Shown here in pieces: positions 1 through 9,130 of a DNA stretch of 36,375 bases. The notes below the pieces were generated by a model. That model made no database searches and was not told the DNA's origin. It saw only the letters and a program-made list of their open reading frames with translations. The DNA is taken from assembly GCA_024682115.1 (NCBI GenBank), contig JAIKZO010000080.1, positions 1 through 36,375 of the forward strand, read 5' to 3'. A program made the position numbers and the translations under genes. The first letter of the stretch is position 1. Each line of letters begins with the position of its first letter. This DNA comes from Lachnospiraceae bacterium (lineage in GTDB: Bacteria; Bacillota; Clostridia; Lachnospirales; Lachnospiraceae).

Positions 1-2
1 TT

Positions 3-689
3 ATGGGTTCCTTTATCACAGATATCGGAATAGATGTCCTTTTTAAGGGAAACAATATGTTAAGGCTTCTGCAGGGGCTTTTGACGGCATTGAAGATCAG
101 TATGATCTCTGTTGTGCTGAGCATTTTTATCGGGGTGATCCTCGGAATGCTGATGTCACTGAAAAAGCCCATGATCAACGCTGTCTCAAGGGTATATCTT
201 GAGATAGTCCGTATCATGCCGCAGATGGTCCTTCTTTTCATAGTATATTTCGGAGCCACCAAAGCCATGGGACTTAACCTTTCAGCGACCGCGGCTTCGA
301 TAATCGTGTTCACATTCTGGGGAAGTGCCGAGATGGCCGATCTTGTCAGGGGTTCGCTCATCAGTATTCCGGTCATCCAGTATGAGAGCAGTTATGCACT
401 GGGGATGACCAAACTCCAGACATATCTGTATGTCATCATCCCACAGACGATAAGGCGCCTTCTGCCTTTGGCCATTAACCTGATAACGAGAATGATAAAG
501 ACGACGAGCCTGGTCATGATGATAGGTATAGTCGAGGTCCTCAAGGTAGGACAGCAGATAATCGAAGCCAACAGGAAAGCATCGCCCAATGCGGCCTTCG
601 GAATATTTGCGACCGTATTTTTACTGTATTTCCTGGCATGCTGGCCTATCAGCCTGCTTTCAAGATATCTGGAGAAAAAAGCCGCATAA
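3..689 (+). CDS. Polar amino acid ABC transporter permease (HisM/GlnP type)
   Basis: Inner-membrane subunit of an ABC importer for a polar amino acid. The 228 residues contain about five hydrophobic segments. The cytoplasmic EAA loop that docks on the ATPase is visible around residues 128-145 (ESSYALGMT, then the IIPQTIRRLLP stretch). The length suits the family (about 215-240), so the ATG at base 3 is plausible. The window starts two bases earlier, so no ribosome binding site can be seen and a start further upstream cannot be excluded. The ATPase gene follows after 16 bases and the pair should be one operon. The substrate-binding protein is not in view and may lie upstream. The exact substrate cannot be told. 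Confidence 0.88.
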   Translation: MGSFITDIGIDVLFKGNNMLRLLQGLLTALKISMISVVLSIFIGVILGMLMSLKKPMINAVSRVYLEIVRIMPQMVLLFIVYFGATKAMGLNLSATAASIIVFTFWGSAEMADLVRGSLISIPVIQYESSYALGMTKLQTYLYVIIPQTIRRLLPLAINLITRMIKTTSLVMMIGIVEVLKVGQQIIEANRKASPNAAFGIFATVFLLYFLACWPISLLSRYLEKKAA

Positions 690-705
690 CGGATCGGAGT
701 GATTT

Positions 706-1440
706 ATGGAGACCATACTCAAAGTAGAACATCTGCATAAGGATTTTGATGATTTTAAAGCATTGGATGACGTTAATCTGTCCGTCAACAAAGGAGAGGT
801 CATAGTCATAGTGGGACCTTCCGGCTGCGGAAAGAGTACCTTTCTTCGCTGCCTTATCGGACTTGAGGAGATAGATGACGGCAAGGTCATCCTTGACGGC
901 AATGTCATAAATCCCGGGACCGGCAATATGGTAAAAGAGCGCCAGAAGATCGGAATGGTATTCCAAAGTTATGATCTTTTCCCGCATAAGACAATATTGC
1001 AGAATGTCATACTGGCACCATTAAAGGTCCAGAAAAGAAATAAAGATGAAGCAGCATCCGAAGCCCTTTCGCTCCTTGAACGTGTCGGGCTTTCGAATAA
1101 AAAAGACCAGTATCCCAGACAGTTATCCGGCGGTCAGAAGCAGAGGGTGGCGATAGTAAGAGCCCTCATCATGCACCCCGAGATACTGCTTTTTGACGAG
1201 GTCACCGCAGCACTCGATCCCGAGATGGTACGTGAAGTCCTGGAGGTTGTCCTTTCGCTTGCGAAAGAGGGCAGGACCATGATAATCGTAACGCATGAGA
1301 TGGCTTTTGCGAAGGCTGTGGCCGACAGGATAGTGTTCATGGACGGCGGACGTATCATTGAAGAAGGCAGACCGGAAGAATTCTTTAATAAGCCCAAGAC
1401 AGAGCGTGCCGAACGTTTCCTTGAATCATTTGAATATTGA
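706..1440 (+). CDS. Polar amino acid ABC transporter ATP-binding protein (GlnQ type)
   Basis: Cytoplasmic ATPase that powers the permease encoded just upstream. Walker [10 protein letters not shown] starts near residue 37, the signature LSGGQKQR lies near 140, Walker B is [12 protein letters not shown], and the switch histidine is in IIVTHEM. The usual DEPT proline after Walker B is valine here (DEVT), a variant that also occurs in this subfamily. The length (244) is normal for GlnQ/HisP. A CGGAG ribosome binding site at 695-699 supports the ATG at 706. The gene ends at 1440 and a new promoter begins at 1444, so this is probably the end of the operon. Confidence 0.93.
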   Translation: METILKVEHLHKDFDDFKALDDVNLSVNKGEVIVIVGPSGCGKSTFLRCLIGLEEIDDGKVILDGNVINPGTGNMVKERQKIGMVFQSYDLFPHKTILQNVILAPLKVQKRNKDEAASEALSLLERVGLSNKKDQYPRQLSGGQKQRVAIVRALIMHPEILLFDEVTAALDPEMVREVLEVVLSLAKEGRTMIIVTHEMAFAKAVADRIVFMDGGRIIEEGRPEEFFNKPKTERAERFLESFEY

Positions 1441-1443
1441 TAC

Positions 1444-1471
1444 TTGACATATAACAAAACCGTGATAGAAT
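1444..1471 (+). promoter_or_regulatory. Sigma-A-type promoter for the MacB/FtsX-like ABC operon
   Basis: A perfect -35 box TTGACA (1444-1449) is separated by 16 bases from TAGAAT (1466-1471). It sits three bases after the preceding stop codon and about 110 bases before the next start codon. This leaves a leader of roughly 110 bases containing two inverted repeats and a small hairpin. Confidence 0.75.
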
Positions 1472-1481
1472 ATCTTTGAAT

Positions 1482-1501
1482 ATATGAATAAATGTTCATA
1501 T
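1482..1501. promoter_or_regulatory. Palindromic operator-like site overlapping the transcription start
   Basis: ATATGAA and TTCATAT form a perfect 7-base inverted repeat with a 6-base spacer, starting 11 bases after the -10 box. The position around +1 to +20 is typical of a repressor operator. No regulator gene lies next to it in the window. Confidence 0.45.
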
Positions 1502-1512
1502 GTAAATGTATA

Positions 1513-1537
1513 GCAGCGTTTTTTGCTGCAAATTTTT
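1513..1537 (+). terminator. Small terminator-like hairpin inside the leader
   Basis: GCAGC (1513-1517) pairs with GCTGC (1525-1529) around a T-rich loop and is followed by AAATTTTT. The stem has only five pairs, so it is a weak terminator at best. Because it lies between promoter and gene it could act as an attenuator. It could also be a leftover terminator of the amino acid transporter operon. Confidence 0.3.
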
Positions 1538-1546
1538 CTCAAAACA

Positions 1547-1562
1547 GTTAGCATAGACTAAC
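1547..1562. promoter_or_regulatory. Second inverted repeat in the leader
   Basis: GTTAG (1547-1551) and CTAAC (1558-1562) are a 5-base inverted repeat with a 6-base spacer, just upstream of the ribosome binding site of the ATPase gene. It may be an operator or a small RNA hairpin. With only five pairs per arm, chance is possible. Confidence 0.25.
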
Positions 1563-1586
1563 CAGGCTTAAAGCGGAGGTCAAAAG

Positions 1587-2297
1587 ATGGATAACGGAAG
1601 ATTCCTTGAAGTCTGCAATGTGTTCAAATCATACGGAGAAGGAGACAGCAAACAGAGTGTTCTTAACGGAATGGATTTCACAGTGGCAAAAGGCGAGTTC
1701 TGTGTGCTCCTCGGTCCTTCCGGGTCGGGCAAATCCACACTCCTTAATATAATAGGAGGAATAGACAGTGCCGATGACGGGTACATCGCGATAAACGGCG
1801 ACAAGCTCAGGGACATGGACGAAAAAGCCCTCACGTTATACCGCAGAAAGCATTTGGGCTATGTATTCCAGCTTTATAATCTGATCCCGAATCTCACCGT
1901 AAAAGAAAACATCGAAGTCGGAGCATATCTTTCCGACGATCCCCTAGAAATAGATGAACTCTTAAAAACACTCGGCCTTTATGAACACAGACATAAGCTT
2001 CCGAATCAGCTTTCCGGGGGACAGCAGCAGAGAACTTCGATCGGTAGGGCAATAGTCAAGAACCCCGATATCCTTCTTTGCGACGAGCCTACCGGAGCAC
2101 TTGATTACAACACATCCAAAGAGATACTTAAACTCATAGAAGAAGTAAATCAAAAATACGGCAATACGGTGATAATGGTCACTCATAACGAAGCGATTCA
2201 GAACATGGCCGACCACACCATAAAGCTTCGTGACGGAAAAGTCCGCAGAAATATCATAAACGACAATAAGATCAGTGCGGTTGATCTTGAATGGTAG
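1587..2297 (+). CDS. ABC transporter ATP-binding protein, MacB/LolD/FtsE type
   Basis: Cytoplasmic ATPase of a type VII (mechanotransmission) ABC system. Walker A GPSGSGKST begins near residue 43, the signature is LSGGQQQRTSIGRA, Walker B is ILLCDEPTGALD, and the H-loop is IMVTHNE. The PTGALD form is typical of the MacB/LolD/SalX group. The start is supported by GGAGGT about 8 bases upstream. The 3' end overlaps the upstream reading frame of the permease gene, whose likely start codon lies 21 bases after this stop. The two should form one transporter. The substrate is unknown; antimicrobial peptide resistance and lipid or envelope functions are typical of relatives. Confidence 0.92.
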   Translation: MDNGRFLEVCNVFKSYGEGDSKQSVLNGMDFTVAKGEFCVLLGPSGSGKSTLLNIIGGIDSADDGYIAINGDKLRDMDEKALTLYRRKHLGYVFQLYNLIPNLTVKENIEVGAYLSDDPLEIDELLKTLGLYEHRHKLPNQLSGGQQQRTSIGRAIVKNPDILLCDEPTGALDYNTSKEILKLIEEVNQKYGNTVIMVTHNEAIQNMADHTIKLRDGKVRRNIINDNKISAVDLEW

Positions 2298-2317
2298 ACA
2301 CAGGGAGGATCGTCAAG

Positions 2318-5230
2318 ATGAAAAATCCATTGTTAAAACGTCTGCCAAGGGAAATTAAGAGTCAGTGGAAAAAGTATCTGGTTCTTTTCGGCATGCTCAC
2401 ACTGACGATAGGCTTTGTTTCGGGTATGTTCGTTGCCAATAACAGCATGATCTCCGCGATAAAGGATTCATACACGAAATACAACATCGAAGACGGACAT
2501 TTTGATCTGAAGGAAGAACCGACGGATGAACTCATAGGATACCTTGAAGCGGAGGGCATTAAGACATACAGGCAATATTATAAGGACTTTGAAGAGGATG
2601 CTGACCTTGACGGCAAGAAGGATGCAAAGGTCAGAGTCTTCAGACTTCGTGATGAAGTAAACGGGATATGTCTCATGGAAGGAGAATTCCCAAAGAATGA
2701 TAATGAGATAGTGATAGACCGGATGCATGCCGACAACCTTAATATCAGGGTCGGAGATACCATAGCACTGTCAGGTCAGTCTATGATAGTCACCGGTCTT
2801 GTTGCCTTTTCGGATTACAGCACCCTGTATGAAAAAAGTACGGATATCATGTTTGACGCCCTGACTTTTGATATAGCGGCCGTCACCGCCGAAGCATATG
2901 ACAGACTTCGCGGGATAGAGACATATCAATATGCATTTATTTATAACGATCGTCCTCAAAATGAGATCGAGCAGAAAGAAAAAGGAGATGTCCTCGTAAA
3001 GCAGCTGGCTGTTTTGTCAGCAACCGGAGGATTGCTCGATGATGTTGATAAGGCCGAAGAACTTGAAGCACTGGTCGACAGGGCTAAAGACCTTGAGGAT
3101 GAAGCCGATAAGCTTGAAGCGGAGGGCGATGCATTGAAGGTGGATGCCGATCAGCTGCAATCCGAAGCGGATGAGCTTGAAGCGGAGGGAAATGCCTTAA
3201 AGGAAGAGGGCGAGAAACTTTCTTCCAAAGGAACACGCCTCGAAAGTGATATGCAGACTGTCACGGCAAAGGTCCTTGAATCACTTAACGCTGCCGGAGT
3301 CGCGGTGGATCCCGGTATGATGTCGGGTACATCCGGCGATATTCCCGCGGAAGTGCTGATGCTGCTTCCCGAAGATCTAAGGGCCGAGATAGCGTCAATA
3401 AAAAGGGACGGAGAAAAGCTTAAAAAAGATGCGGCCGATCTTGAGGACCGTGGCAGAGAACTTGAAGAACGCGGCAATGATCTCAAGGAAAGAGGCGATG
3501 AACTGAATGACAGAAAAGAAGATCTGGAAGATCGCGCGGATATCCTTAAAGACAGGGGCGATGAGCTCGAAGGAGAGTTCAGGGCGCTCATAGACGGGAT
3601 AGAGAGCCTTGACGATCTTGAAAAATATGAAGACAACACGAACGAACTGACGGACTTTGTTCCCGAATATGCCAATAATGCCATACATTTTGCCCAGTCG
3701 GATCTGGGCTCCGATAAATCCATGAGTGAAGTCCTTCTGATAGTGCTTGTTGTGGTACTGGCTTTTATCTTTGCCATTACAGTGAGCAATACGATAGACA
3801 ATGAAGCGGCAGTCATAGGAACGCTTCGTTCTTCGGGATATACACGGTTTGAACTGCTGATCCACTATATCACGGTTCCTGTTTTCACTACGATAATTGC
3901 GGCCGTGACAGGCAATGTACTCGGATATACGCTGCTTAAGAATGTGGCCGTAAATATGTATTTCAATTCGTACAGCCTGTCGACTTATGTGACATTGTGG
4001 ACACCGGATGCTTTCATCAAGACTACGGTTTATCCCGTGATACTCATGATAGCGATATGCGTGATCACCGTATACAGGAAACTGCTCATATCACCCCTTA
4101 AGTTTTTAAGGCATGACCTGAGCATGTCAAAGAGAAAGAAGGCCGTTAAACTTCCGAACTGGTCGTTCCTTAAAAGATTCAGGCTCAGGATACTTTTTCA
4201 GAATGCACCGGATTACATAGTGCTTTTCCTGGGGATCCTTTTCGTTATGATCATGCTCGTATTCTGTGTGGGACTGCCGGCCACCCTGGATAATTACAAA
4301 AAAGATGTGAGGGATTATGTGCTGGCGGATTATCAGTACATTCTTAAGGGAAACGAGGACAGGGACGGTAACAGGATAACGACCGCAGAACCTTCGGCTG
4401 AAGAGTTCGGGATCACGGGCCTTAAGACGGTTGACGGCATACATGTGGATGAGGATATATCCGTATACGGTTATGCCGACGGCAGTTCATTTATAAACCT
4501 GCCGGCAGTATCGGCAGATAATGACGTATATATTTCCGTAGCCTATGCGGATAAATTCGGACTTAAGGAAAATGACGGCATTACATTATCCGAAAAGTAC
4601 TCAAATAAGCAATACACGTTCAATATCACAGGCATATATGATCTGCCGGGATCCCTTGCGGTACTGATGCCCCTGGAGAATTTCAACAGGGTGTTCGATC
4701 TTGAGGATGGAAGCTTTACGGGATACCTTTCCAAAAACAGGATAAATGATATCGATGAGAGCATGATAGCTTCAGTCATTACCACTGAGGATTCACTGAA
4801 GATAGTCAATCAGCTGGATCATTCGCTGGGAGCATATATCGACTATTTTTCCTTGATATTCCTGCTTATGGCGATGCTGCTGATGTACCTCCTTACAAAA
4901 CTTATCATCGAAAAGAATGCGGTATCGATATCAATGGTCAAGGTCCTCGGATACAGTAACAGGGAGATCAACGGGTTATACGTTTATCTGACTGCGGTTA
5001 TTGTTGCGATCTCATCGGTCATTACCGCTTTGTTGAGTATTAAAGTCGTAAGCCTTCTGTGGACCGTTATCATGAACAGGATGAACGGATGGTTCGTGTT
5101 CGATATCGGTGTTACCGATATAGTGAAAGTGGTTCTCGGTGTATTTGCGGCATACCTCGTCGTCTCCCTCTTTGATATGAGGAGGATCAGGAGGGTGCCC
5201 CTTACCGAAGCCCTTAAGAACGTGGAATGA
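2318..5230 (+). CDS. FtsX/MacB-like ABC permease with extracellular heptad coiled-coil hairpin
   Basis: Large permease partner of the preceding ATPase, 970 residues from the ATG at 2318. That start is preferred over an in-frame ATG at 2291 because AGGGAGG (2302-2308) sits 9 bases upstream. One membrane helix lies at about residues 19-42. A MacB-like extracellular region follows, then an FtsX unit of three helices from about 468. A second extracellular region and a further helix bundle extend to the C-terminus, so two FtsX domains are present. The insert is striking: residues 256-311 form eight gap-free heptads and 372-420 seven more, with Ala/Gly at one core position and Leu at the other. A loop of about 60 residues joins them. 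The function is unknown; remodelling or export at the cell envelope is the usual role of this class. Confidence 0.85.
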   Translation: MKNPLLKRLPREIKSQWKKYLVLFGMLTLTIGFVSGMFVANNSMISAIKDSYTKYNIEDGHFDLKEEPTDELIGYLEAEGIKTYRQYYKDFEEDADLDGKKDAKVRVFRLRDEVNGICLMEGEFPKNDNEIVIDRMHADNLNIRVGDTIALSGQSMIVTGLVAFSDYSTLYEKSTDIMFDALTFDIAAVTAEAYDRLRGIETYQYAFIYNDRPQNEIEQKEKGDVLVKQLAVLSATGGLLDDVDKAEELEALVDRAKDLEDEADKLEAEGDALKVDADQLQSEADELEAEGNALKEEGEKLSSKGTRLESDMQTVTAKVLESLNAAGVAVDPGMMSGTSGDIPAEVLMLLPEDLRAEIASIKRDGEKLKKDAADLEDRGRELEERGNDLKERGDELNDRKEDLEDRADILKDRGDELEGEFRALIDGIESLDDLEKYEDNTNELTDFVPEYANNAIHFAQSDLGSDKSMSEVLLIVLVVVLAFIFAITVSNTIDNEAAVIGTLRSSGYTRFELLIHYITVPVFTTIIAAVTGNVLGYTLLKNVAVNMYFNSYSLSTYVTLWTPDAFIKTTVYPVILMIAICVITVYRKLLISPLKFLRHDLSMSKRKKAVKLPNWSFLKRFRLRILFQNAPDYIVLFLGILFVMIMLVFCVGLPATLDNYKKDVRDYVLADYQYILKGNEDRDGNRITTAEPSAEEFGITGLKTVDGIHVDEDISVYGYADGSSFINLPAVSADNDVYISVAYADKFGLKENDGITLSEKYSNKQYTFNITGIYDLPGSLAVLMPLENFNRVFDLEDGSFTGYLSKNRINDIDESMIASVITTEDSLKIVNQLDHSLGAYIDYFSLIFLLMAMLLMYLLTKLIIEKNAVSISMVKVLGYSNREINGLYVYLTAVIVAISSVITALLSIKVVSLLWTVIMNRMNGWFVFDIGVTDIVKVVLGVFAAYLVVSLFDMRRIRRVPLTEALKNVE

Positions 5231-5242
5231 ACATGATATCTG

Positions 5243-5267
5243 TGTTATAATCCTTCTATCTTAGAAG
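5243..5267 (+). promoter_or_regulatory. Extended -10 promoter with start-site palindrome, upstream of GH39
   Basis: TGTTATAAT (5243-5251) fits an extended -10 element (TGnTATAAT). No good -35 box is visible at the right distance. It is followed by the hairpin-like palindrome CTTCTA-TCT-TAGAAG (5253-5267) at the expected transcription start, a likely operator position. The GH39 start codon is 26 bases further on. Confidence 0.5.
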
Positions 5268-5292
5268 CAATCTTTACAGGGGGGATTAAACC

Positions 5293-6789
5293 ATGAACGA
5301 AATGATCATTGATAACAGCAAAACGGTAGATTTTTTCAATAACGTGGATTACTGTGTCGGAACCGGGAGACTCGGTCTTGCACTCACAAAGGAATATCTT
5401 GATGAGCTGGAATTCGTACAGAAGACCATAGGATTCAATTACATCAGAGGCCACGGCCTTTTCAGCGATGATGTTGCGATCTACCACGAATATGAGGAAG
5501 ACGGCAAGACTTTTGTCGAGTATAACTACACCTATATTGACAGGATATTCGATGCTTATATCGAAAGAGGCATAAGGCCTTATCTCGAGCTCGGGTTCAT
5601 GCCCGGAAAAATGGCGTCCGGCACGCAGACCATATTCTACTGGAAGGGAAATACGACACCGCCCAGAGACTATAAACTGTGGACGGATATGGTAGTCGCA
5701 CTCCTTGAGCATCTTGTATCACGTTACGGCGAGGAAGTTTACGACTGGCCGATCGAAGTATGGAATGAACCCAACCTGCCCGGCTTCTGGTATAAGGCCG
5801 ATATGCAGGAGTATTTTAAACTGTTTAAGGAATCCTACCTTGCGATAAAGGATCTGGATAAAAGATTTAAAGTCGGCGGACCGGCGGTCTGCGGGGTAAA
5901 AGAAGATGTGTGGATAAGATCGTTCCTTGAATTCTGCGAAGAAAACGATCTTGATCCCGATTACGTTACAAGGCATCACTATACGGTGGGACAACCCGAG
6001 CGCAACGGTCATTATGATTATTCCGTTCTCGAGGATCCCAAAGATAGGATAGCCAATCTTCAGGCCAGCCGTGATATCATAGATTCCTTTGAAAGATATA
6101 AGGATGTTCCGATGCATATCACGGAGTTCAGCACCTCATATACCCCGAAGGGTGTTATCCACGATACCAATCTCAACGCCGCCTATATAGCAGGACAGCT
6201 TTCAAGGCTCGGTGAGATGAACGAGGAATATTCATACTGGACTTTCGGAGATGTCTTTGAAGAGCAGGGAGTTCCGTTTTCTCTTTTCCACGGAGGATTC
6301 GGTATGGTTGCTGCAGGAAACATCCCCAAACCCGTATTCTGGACATTTGCTTTCTTTAAGGAGCTTAAGGAAAAAGGGGAAACCTGTGTATGGAAAGATG
6401 ACAATGCTGTCATTTTGAAGAACGGCAAAGGTTATATAGGAATTGCCTGGAACACCGGAAAAGAAGAATATAGGACCACGTGCAGATTCCCTTCGGATAA
6501 AAAGGAATACACACTCATAGAAAAGATCGTTGATGAGGAAACCTGTAATCCTCTCAAGGTCTGGCATGACCTGGGAGAGAAGGCAAACCCCTCAAAAGAA
6601 GAGATCGATCTTATAAGATCATCCGCAAACCCGCTTGTCAAAAGTTCGGTCTTAACCTGCGGAGAAAACGGATCGATATCCTATGATGTGAACGTAAAGC
6701 CTTCCGGAGTTGTACTGTTTGAGATAAAGGAAAGGGTGCTTACTTCCGACAGGGGGTATGACTACGAAAAGGTATTGTCATTCAGATGA
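5293..6789 (+). CDS. Glycoside hydrolase family 39 beta-xylosidase
   Basis: Retaining glycosidase that removes xylose from the non-reducing ends of xylo-oligosaccharides. It has a (beta/alpha)8 barrel followed by a C-terminal beta-rich part, 498 residues in all. The proposed acid/base is Glu159 in EVWNEPN and the nucleophile Glu278 in HITEFSTSY. This spacing matches the known family members of about 500 residues. No signal peptide is visible, so it should act in the cytoplasm on imported oligosaccharides. A GGGGGG ribosome binding site lies just before the ATG. The stop codon overlaps the start of the copper ATPase gene (ATGATG), so the two are translationally coupled although their functions are unrelated. 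Other GH39 specificities, such as alpha-iduronidase-like ones, are less likely from the bacterial context. Confidence 0.88.
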   Translation: MNEMIIDNSKTVDFFNNVDYCVGTGRLGLALTKEYLDELEFVQKTIGFNYIRGHGLFSDDVAIYHEYEEDGKTFVEYNYTYIDRIFDAYIERGIRPYLELGFMPGKMASGTQTIFYWKGNTTPPRDYKLWTDMVVALLEHLVSRYGEEVYDWPIEVWNEPNLPGFWYKADMQEYFKLFKESYLAIKDLDKRFKVGGPAVCGVKEDVWIRSFLEFCEENDLDPDYVTRHHYTVGQPERNGHYDYSVLEDPKDRIANLQASRDIIDSFERYKDVPMHITEFSTSYTPKGVIHDTNLNAAYIAGQLSRLGEMNEEYSYWTFGDVFEEQGVPFSLFHGGFGMVAAGNIPKPVFWTFAFFKELKEKGETCVWKDDNAVILKNGKGYIGIAWNTGKEEYRTTCRFPSDKKEYTLIEKIVDEETCNPLKVWHDLGEKANPSKEEIDLIRSSANPLVKSSVLTCGENGSISYDVNVKPSGVVLFEIKERVLTSDRGYDYEKVLSFR

Positions 6790-9065
6790 TGCAATATAAT
6801 GTTAAAGGTATGAAATGCGCCGCCTGTCAGGCAAGAGTCGAAAAGGCGGTAAATAAGCTGGACGGAGTATCATCCTGTGCAGTCAGCCTGCTTACTGACT
6901 CTATGGCGGTTGAAGGCGATGTTTCACCGGATGAGGTCATAAAGGCCGTTAAAGATGCCGGGTTCAGGGCATCTGTTAAAAGACGGGCAGCTTCATCAAA
7001 GACGAACGAAGAGGGGGCGGAAGGCGATGATCTTCTGACCGATACAGAAACTCCCCGGCTTATAAAAAGACTTATCGCATCAGTGGTTTTCGTTGCGATC
7101 CTGATGTATTTTTCAATGTGCCATTCCATGTTCGGATGGCCCGTTCCGTCTTTCTTCAGGGATGATCATCTCAGCATGGCGCTTCTTGAGATGCTGATCG
7201 CAGTTATAGTGATGGTGATAAACAGGTCTTTTTTTATCAACGGATTCAACGGGATCATCCATCTGGCTCCCAACATGGATACACTTATATCCTTAGGATC
7301 GGGAGCATCGTTCATATACAGTATCTGTAATCTTTTTCTGATGGCACATTCGGTTTCGGCCGGTGATCATGAGGCGGCATCACATTATATGCACGATCTT
7401 TACTTTGAATCGGCGGCCATGATCCTTGCACTCATTACGGTGGGCAAGACACTTGAGGCAAGATCCAGAGGAAAGACCACGGATGCCCTTAAGTCTCTTA
7501 TGAAACTGTCTCCCAAAACGGCTACCGTATTAAGGGGCGGTAAAGAAGAAAAGATCAGCGCGGATCTTTGTTTGGCCGGTGAGATATTCATAGTCCGTCC
7601 CGGTGAAAGCATCCCGGTAGACGGGGAGATAATAGAAGGCGGAAGCGATGTGGATGAATCCGCACTTACCGGAGAGAGCATCCCCGTGGCAAAAGAAACC
7701 GGAGACAGGGTATATGCAGCCACGATGAACACGACCGGATTCATGAAGTGCAGGGCACTCAAAGTCGGAAACGATACCACTCTTTCAAGGATCATAAAAC
7801 TGATGGAGGATTCGGCTGCAACAAAGGCACCGATATCCAGACTTGCCGACAGGATCTCCGGGATATTTGTGCCGGTCGTTATTTCGATCGCATTCATAAC
7901 GTTTATCATATGGCTTATAGTCGGAGCGGAACCGGGTTATGCGCTTTCAAGAGCCGTGTCGGTACTGGTAATAAGCTGTCCCTGTGCGCTGGGATTGGCC
8001 ACACCGGTGGCCGTTATGGTCGGAAGCGGTGTCGGAGCAAGGAACGGGATCCTTTATAAGAACTCGGAGTCTTTGGAATATGCAGGCAGGATAAATACCG
8101 TCGTGCTCGATAAGACCGGTACGGTGACATGCGGAAAGATCAAAGTATCCGATGTCATTACCTTTAACGGAGTTCAAAAAGATGATCTTCTGTCGATCGC
8201 GTATTCTCTCGAATTCAGGAGCGAACATCCTCTGGCCAAAGCGATATCCGAACATGCTCTCATGCTGGGGACCGTCAAAAAAGAAGTGTCGGGGTTCGAA
8301 GCGATACCGGGCAAAGGCGTTTCCGGGATCATGGACGGTAAAAGAGTTTACGCAGGAAGCTTTAAATATATCAGGACCGTTACGGAAACGGATAACGATG
8401 ATACCGTGCTTTCCGCCGTCGATGAGATCTCGGCATCCGGTAAGACGCCGGTTCTTTTCGCATCCGAAGAAGGATCGGGGACCGGAATTATCGGGATGAT
8501 AGCTCTTGAGGACACACTAAGGGATGATGCCGTATCCGCTATAAGTGAACTTCGCGATATGGGGATCGATGTTGTCATGCTCACGGGAGATAACCAAAGA
8601 AGCGCCGGGGCGATAGCTAAAAAAGCCGGGATCTCATCCGTTGTTTCGGAGGTGCTTCCGCAGGATAAGGCCGATGAGATAAAGAAACTTAAGGCACTCG
8701 GGAAGACAATGATGGTCGGAGACGGGATAAATGATGCTCCGGCTCTTGCCGAAGCCGATATCGGGATAGCGGTCGGCTCCGGGACAGATATAGCAATGGA
8801 GGCCGCGGATATTGTCCTCATGAACGATTCCCTTAAGAATATTCCCGCATCCGTAAGGCTCGGAAGAGCGACACTTAAAAACATAAAGCAGAACCTGTTC
8901 TGGGCTTTTATCTATAACATTATCGGAATACCGCTTGCCGCAGGGGCATTTGTCCATCTGACGGGATGGACGATGAACCCGATGTTCGGTGCGGCGGCCA
9001 TGAGTCTTTCAAGCTTCTTTGTTGTAAGCAACGCTTTACGTCTTAACCTTTTCGATATATATTAA
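6786..9065 (+). CDS. copA: Copper-translocating P1B-type ATPase
   Basis: Membrane pump that exports Cu(I) from the cytoplasm using ATP. An N-terminal HMA domain carries the metal-binding CxxC at Cys11 and Cys14 (GMKCAACQ). Membrane helices follow, with the transport motif CPC at residues 398-400. The phosphorylated aspartate is Asp442 in DKTGT. The SEHPLAKAI histidine motif and the hinge GDGINDAP are present. The 759 residues with a single HMA domain are normal for Firmicutes CopA. The start overlaps the GH39 stop. The ribosome binding site is poor, which fits translational coupling. No CopY/CsoR repressor or copper chaperone gene is next to it, which is unusual for copA. Confidence 0.93.
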   Translation: MMQYNVKGMKCAACQARVEKAVNKLDGVSSCAVSLLTDSMAVEGDVSPDEVIKAVKDAGFRASVKRRAASSKTNEEGAEGDDLLTDTETPRLIKRLIASVVFVAILMYFSMCHSMFGWPVPSFFRDDHLSMALLEMLIAVIVMVINRSFFINGFNGIIHLAPNMDTLISLGSGASFIYSICNLFLMAHSVSAGDHEAASHYMHDLYFESAAMILALITVGKTLEARSRGKTTDALKSLMKLSPKTATVLRGGKEEKISADLCLAGEIFIVRPGESIPVDGEIIEGGSDVDESALTGESIPVAKETGDRVYAATMNTTGFMKCRALKVGNDTTLSRIIKLMEDSAATKAPISRLADRISGIFVPVVISIAFITFIIWLIVGAEPGYALSRAVSVLVISCPCALGLATPVAVMVGSGVGARNGILYKNSESLEYAGRINTVVLDKTGTVTCGKIKVSDVITFNGVQKDDLLSIAYSLEFRSEHPLAKAISEHALMLGTVKKEVSGFEAIPGKGVSGIMDGKRVYAGSFKYIRTVTETDNDDTVLSAVDEISASGKTPVLFASEEGSGTGIIGMIALEDTLRDDAVSAISELRDMGIDVVMLTGDNQRSAGAIAKKAGISSVVSEVLPQDKADEIKKLKALGKTMMVGDGINDAPALAEADIGIAVGSGTDIAMEAADIVLMNDSLKNIPASVRLGRATLKNIKQNLFWAFIYNIIGIPLAAGAFVHLTGWTMNPMFGAAAMSLSSFFVVSNALRLNLFDIY

Positions 9066-9130
9066 TTACAGGGGAATTTTATACTTTTTCCTGTCCCCGC
9101 CCGATGATACGATGACAGAGGTGAAGACGA

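Noticed and set aside
1484-1513. Nine-codon leader peptide (MNKCSYVNV) before the MacB/FtsX operon
   Set aside because: It has no ribosome binding site and no codon run that would suggest attenuation.
3083-3577. Possible CRISPR-like or tandem DNA repeat
   Set aside because: The 21-base periodicity comes from protein heptads. The DNA units vary and there are no spacers.
3151-3816. 221-codon minus-strand open frame opposite the ABC permease
   Set aside because: It is a Ser-rich shadow of the heptad repeats, with no ribosome binding site and no recognisable motif.
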